Positions 60,375 to 64,000 of a DNA stretch of 64,000 nucleotides are shown piece by piece (position 1 is the first letter of the stretch; each line of letters opens with the position of its first letter). The translations under genes were made by a program, and so were the position numbers. A model generated the notes under the pieces. That model was given only the letters and a program-made list of their open reading frames with translations, did no database searches and was not told the origin of the DNA. Where the stretch lies: NCBI GenBank assembly GCA_037893245.1, contig JBAIAA010000649.1, positions 1 through 64,000 on the forward strand, written 5' to 3'. The DNA comes from Crossaster papposus. Lineage: Eukaryota; Echinodermata; Asteroidea; Velatida; Solasteridae.

Positions 60375-61105
60375 TTTCCTTTTTTTTTTTTCCACTTTCA
60401 GTGTTTTTACCCATAGGATTTACACACGTTTGTTCTGCCAATACACTTTGGCACTTTGGTGATTCCAATCTACTTGAGACTTGGTGTACACTTAGACCTC
60501 CACCCACAGATGGTCCTAGAAGAAATTTGGCTCGATTGCGTCATTCAAGGTCACGTGACGTCACGTTAAAGGTTTAATTTTCCCCATAGGGTTTGTACAC
60601 GTTTTTCTTTAGACTATTGACTTTGGCACTTCGGTAAATCCGACCGACTTGAAACTTGGCATACACTTAGAACACCACCCCCAGATGTTTCTGAAAGAAA
60701 TTCGGCACGATTGCGTCATTCAAGGTCACGTGACGTCACATTAAAGGTTTACATTTTACTCCCATTGGTTTTGTACACGTTTTTCTTTAGACTATTGACT
60801 TTGACACTTTAGTAAATCCGATCGACTTGAGACTTGGCACAGCACACACTTAGACCACCATCAACAGACGGCCCTAGAAGAAATTCGGCACGATTACGTC
60901 ATTCAAGGTCACGGGGCGTCACGTTAAAGTTTCAATTTTTGTCCCATAGGTTTTGTACACATTTTTCTTTAGACTATTGCCTTTGACACTTTAGTAAATC
61001 TGATCGACTTGAGACTTGGCACACACAAAAGACCACCACACACATATTGAAAGTAATTTTAGACACTCGAAACAGCTCTGTGTTTGTCCAAAAACACATG
61101 TCTAG
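60375..61105 (+). repeat. Satellite-type unit 10: four ~180 bp monomers with a Helentron-like end
   Basis: Monomers start at the CCCATAGG-TTTGTACACG block near 60411, 60584, 60762 and 60943. Each has a GACTTGG-x-ACACTTAGA step and a final GGTCACGTGACGTCA block (decayed in the last). The unit ends with a hairpin at 61079-61098 (TGTGTTT against AAACACA) and CTAG at 61102-61105, unlike the hairpins of units 1-9 in sequence but equal in layout. Confidence 0.7.
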
Positions 61106-62010
61106 TTTTTCCTTTTTTTTTTTTCCACTTTCAGTGTTTTTACCCATAGGATTTACACACGTTTGTTCTGCCAATACACTTTGGCACTTTGGTGATTCCA
61201 ATCTACTTGAGACTTGGTGTACACTTAGACCTCCACCCACAGATGGTCCTAGAAGAAATTTGGCTCGATTGCGTCATTCAAGGTCACGTGACGTGACGTT
61301 AAAGGTGCAAATTATTTCCCCATAGGGTTTGTACACGTTTTTCTTCAGACTATTGACTTTGACACTTTGGTAAATCCGACCGACTTGAGACTTAGCATAC
61401 ACTTAGAACACCAACCACAGATGGTTCTGACAGAAATTTGGCACGATTGCGTCATTTAAGGTCACGTGACGTCACGTTAAGGATTCAATATTTTTCCCAT
61501 AGATTTTGTACACGTTTTTTCTTTAGACTATTGACTTTGACACTTTAGTAAATCCGATCGACTTGAGACTTCGTATACACTTAGAACACCACCCACAGAT
61601 GGTCTTGGAAGAAATTTGGCACTATTGCGTCATTCAAGGTCACGTCACGTTAACGGTTCAATTTTTTTTTTCCTTAGGTTTTGTACACGTTATTTTTTAG
61701 ACTATTGACTGACACTTTCGTAAATTTGATCGACTTCAGACTTAGCACACATCTCGACCACCATCCTTAGGAGGGCCAAGAGAAAAATCGTCATGATGAC
61801 CTCATCGGTGGTCATGTGACGTCACGTTAAAGGTGCCGTTTTTAGGACCCTCTATCTCTGAAAGTACAGGTCCAATTGGGGTAAAACTTGGTATTCAGGT
61901 ATTACAGGATGTTATAGAAGAAAATTAATATGACATCATGATGACGTCATCGGGTGTCATGTGACGTCACATTAAAGGTTCAATTTTCTCGATAGGTTTT
62001 GTACACGTTT
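61106..62010 (+). repeat. Satellite-type unit 11, ~180 bp monomers
   Basis: Starts again with the T-rich CCACTTTCAGTGTTTTTACCC head at 61124, then monomers near 61320, 61497 and 61675, then decaying copies to about 62010. GGTCACGTGACGTCA-type blocks close most monomers. No hairpin end found, so this unit is truncated. Confidence 0.7.
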
Positions 62011-62310
62011 TTCTTCAGACTATTGAAGTTGACACTTTGGTAAATCCGATCGAATTCGTGTAACTGTTAAAGTGGTTTGCTGCCCTGATTGTTTGATTTG
62101 TTCAGACTATTGAATTTGACACATTGGTAAATCCGATCGACTTTGTGTATTTGACACTGGTAAATCCGATCGACTTCGTGTAACTGTTAAAGTTGTTTGC
62201 TGCCCTCATTGTTTGTTTTGTTCAGACTATTGAATTTGACACTTTGGTTAATCCGATCGACTTCGTGTAACTGTTAAAGTTGTTTGCCGCCCTCATTTGT
62301 TTAAGTTATC
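62011..62310 (+). repeat. Tandem ~80-90 bp repeat derived from the monomer head
   Basis: TTCAGACTATTGAA-x-TTGACAC-TTGG and CCGATCGA-CTTCGTGTAACTG followed by GTTTGCTGCCCTCATTGTTTG repeat about three times. They clearly derive from the 5' half of the ~180 bp monomer. Confidence 0.75.
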
Positions 62311-62859
62311 GATTTTACCTGAGATGAAACAAAGTGATATTTTTCCAACATGTAGTTTAACTCCCCCCCCCCCCCCCCCCCCCGTATAGTGATAATTTTT
62401 CAAACATGTAGTTCAACTTCCCCCCATATGAAATTGATCTTTGTTGGGGGGAATTGTTTTACACAATGAAAGAATCGTGTCACCACTAGTAATAAAACTG
62501 CCTAAACTCCCTAATCCTGGGGTCTATGGGGCAAAGTTAGGTATCAAAATGAAGCTAACAATACGAAAAATGTGATTGTGAAATCAAAGGAACTGTTTAA
62601 TTTAATATTCACATTTACTGGCATGTCAAATATGAAAATTAATAATGAAAATATGAAATATGAATAAAATACTGCTCATATTTATTAGTAAAACGTGTTT
62701 ATTGTAGTTCAAAAATTCTTTTCCAATGCAGAAAATTTTGCTGGTGATCCTGGAAACAATATGTCAAAATAAATCCCCAATATGAATAAGTTTGGGCGAG
62801 CTATGATATTTTCCCTAAAACTACTAGAAAACGAGATTCAGCACAAATCACAGGCTTTC
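62311..62859. other. AT-rich non-coding stretch with a C-run
   Basis: C-run at about 62363-62383, with a partly repeated ACATGTAGTT-x-AACT-CCCC sequence on both sides. Nothing else recognised. Confidence 0.5.
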
Positions 62860-63270
62860 TTATCGCAGTGCATGTAAATGTACAATGTAAATGGATGAAG
62901 TTTTGTTTGGCATGAATCGAAATGAATGTCCGGGTTCATCTTTTTTTCGATTTGGAGACATCTTGCCATTTGATTTGTGCCGCAGTGTTGGCCGCCGTAG
63001 CAATGCCCTGATCTCGTGGACGCGTGTGTGGCCGAACGTTTTGTTGTCGTTGCCTAGGCGGTGCCGGTGGAAGGCCCACATAGTCATCGGAATCAAGCGC
63101 GGAATCCTACGAATCTTCACTGGCTTGCTTGACTGGCTCTCTTCTTCATTGTAGTCTGATTTTTCGCTACTTTCTTTGTCGCTTTCCTCGTTAGAAATGC
63201 AGTGGGAAAGCAGATTCATGGCTTGCTGCGATGACATTCTACGGGGTCGCAGGACCGATGAATCCGCCAT
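62860..63270 (-). CDS. Unassigned open frame, acidic N-terminus resembling piggyBac-type transposases
   Basis: The best start is the ATG at 63270 in a good context (AACAAACATGGCGG). The peptide opens with MADSSVLRPRRMSSQQAMNL, then a Ser/Glu/Asp-rich stretch (NEESDKESSEKSDYNEEES), then a basic Arg/His-rich segment, and stops at 62860. Many piggyBac-derived proteins begin with a short R-R-x-L/M-S/T-x-x-x-A-L/M helix followed by an acidic stretch, so this may be a first exon or a truncated copy. No catalytic core follows within about 550 bp. It could equally be a short unrelated gene. Confidence 0.35.
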   Translation of the reverse strand: MADSSVLRPRRMSSQQAMNLLSHCISNEESDKESSEKSDYNEEESQSSKPVKIRRIPRLIPMTMWAFHRHRLGNDNKTFGHTRVHEIRALLRRPTLRHKSNGKMSPNRKKDEPGHSFRFMPNKTSSIYIVHLHALR

Positions 63271-63844
63271 GTTTGTTGTGGTTACACATGTCGCGCGCAT
63301 CGTACGCACCGCATCGATTTATGGATGCACTATTAGCTAGCCTAATTCAAGTCCCGTTGAAAACAGTGTAAAATCAACAATGTTCAGTACCAAGTTTCAT
63401 GCACACCGACATCACTGGGGTTTCTCAAACAACAATTAGATTATTGTCTTGGTCTTTATCTTTCCATTTCTTTTCAATTTTTAGTGGGTTAGCCAATTAC
63501 ATTTTTTAATATTCACACCAAAAGAAACTCACCTCCCGAAAAGTGATACTTCCCGAGACTGAAAACAGCCATTTTACAAATGGCATCCCTCCACGTTTTA
63601 GGGCAATTAGGACCCATTTTTTAACCGTGATTTTATCAAGTCTGCCCTTAGATTGAAGCTCAAAAACCAGGGAGTTGATCCCAATGCTATTTTTACACAA
63701 TCCAACATTTTTTTTATACCAAACGGTCTCCTTTTTCAAAAGAAACTGTGGGGGCACATTTCATGCTAATGAGTTCGCGTAGAAATTCTCCTTTCAATTA
63801 GAGTGGTGCACCCTTTGGTACACTCCATTAAACTTGGTATGCAA
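63271..63844. other. Stretch without recognised gene
   Basis: A minus-strand frame at 63757-63506 (83 codons) is open but shows no family motif I know. No repeats noted except the approach to the satellite at the right edge. Confidence 0.45.
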
Positions 63845-64000
63845 TTCACGTGACGTCACAATAAAGGTGCAGGTTTTCCCCATAGGATTTGTACACGTTT
63901 TTTTCAACTAATATATCTTTGGCACTTGTGCAAATCCAATCGACTTCAGACTTGGCACACACATATTGACAGTAACGTTAGATACTCGAAACAGCTCTGT
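63845..64000 (+). repeat. Partial satellite/Helentron-like unit, cut by window edge
   Basis: CACGTGACGTCACAATAAAGG, then CCCCATAGGATTTGTACACG, and a final GATACTCGAAACAGCTCTGT, which is the sequence that precedes the hairpin of unit 10 at 61071. The hairpin and CTAG should lie just beyond base 64000. Confidence 0.75.

Noticed and set aside
63506..63757. 83-codon minus-strand frame near the right edge
   Set aside because: No recognised motif or neighbour. Could be real, but unsupported.

Overview
The window is animal genomic DNA with introns, poly-purine and poly-C runs, and no bacterial-style gene organisation. It is almost entirely mobile and repetitive DNA. The mix of a Mag-like Gypsy, BEL/Pao, a CR1/L2-type LINE, piggyBac, PIF/Harbinger, a DIRS-type Gag and recombinase, Helentron-like rolling-circle elements, and a large multi-exon family that I recall from cnidarians, amphioxus and other invertebrates points to an invertebrate, probably marine. 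I cannot name the species from the sequence. I see no convincing intact cellular gene and no rRNA or tRNA gene.

Left part (1-32.3 kb) is a graveyard of separate elements. It holds: a tyrosine-recombinase fragment at the left edge (minus); a broken piggyBac transposase (1.56-3.0 kb, plus); a two-exon MADF-domain gene (5.1-3.7 kb, minus); a Gypsy LTR element (6.8-11.6 kb) whose 3' LTR is cut short; a multi-exon transposon-like gene with PIN/FEN-nuclease-like acidic motifs (15.9-11.6 kb, minus); a CCHC Gag-like gene split by a complete 4.8 kb PIF/Harbinger element (16.3-21.8 kb); a BEL/Pao pol remnant (26.6-22.9 kb, minus); and an unclassified element with terminal inverted repeats of about 550 bp (26.6-32.3 kb). 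That last element carries a MITE in its body and a 5'-truncated LINE in its right arm.

Middle and right part (33.7-60.4 kb) is a head-to-tail array of about nine units of 1.4-2.8 kb. Each unit ends in a hairpin followed by CTAG and T-rich sequence. A 12-bp motif just before that hairpin is the exact inverse of the sequence that starts several units. This is the layout expected of non-autonomous Helentrons (HINE/DINE-1 type). The units are dense in perfect or near-perfect matches to well-known animal transcription-factor motifs: CRE TGACGTCA, E-box GTCACGTGAC, facing ETS sites, and a CTCF-like core. The ninth unit is interrupted by two inverted copies of one DNA transposon, three TACCA target copies apart. 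One copy carries an SGNH-hydrolase-like fragment. In the other, most of that fragment is missing and about 53 near-perfect copies of a 15-bp repeat stand in its place. From 60.4 to 62.3 kb, and again at the right edge, the array continues as a satellite of about 180 bp related to the head of the larger units.

The parts do not form a pathway. They record layers of insertion: Harbinger into the Gag-like gene, a further insertion and a MITE into the Harbinger, a LINE into the long-TIR element, and MITEs and inverted transposons into the Helentron-like array. The feature I rate most worth following is the motif-loaded array.
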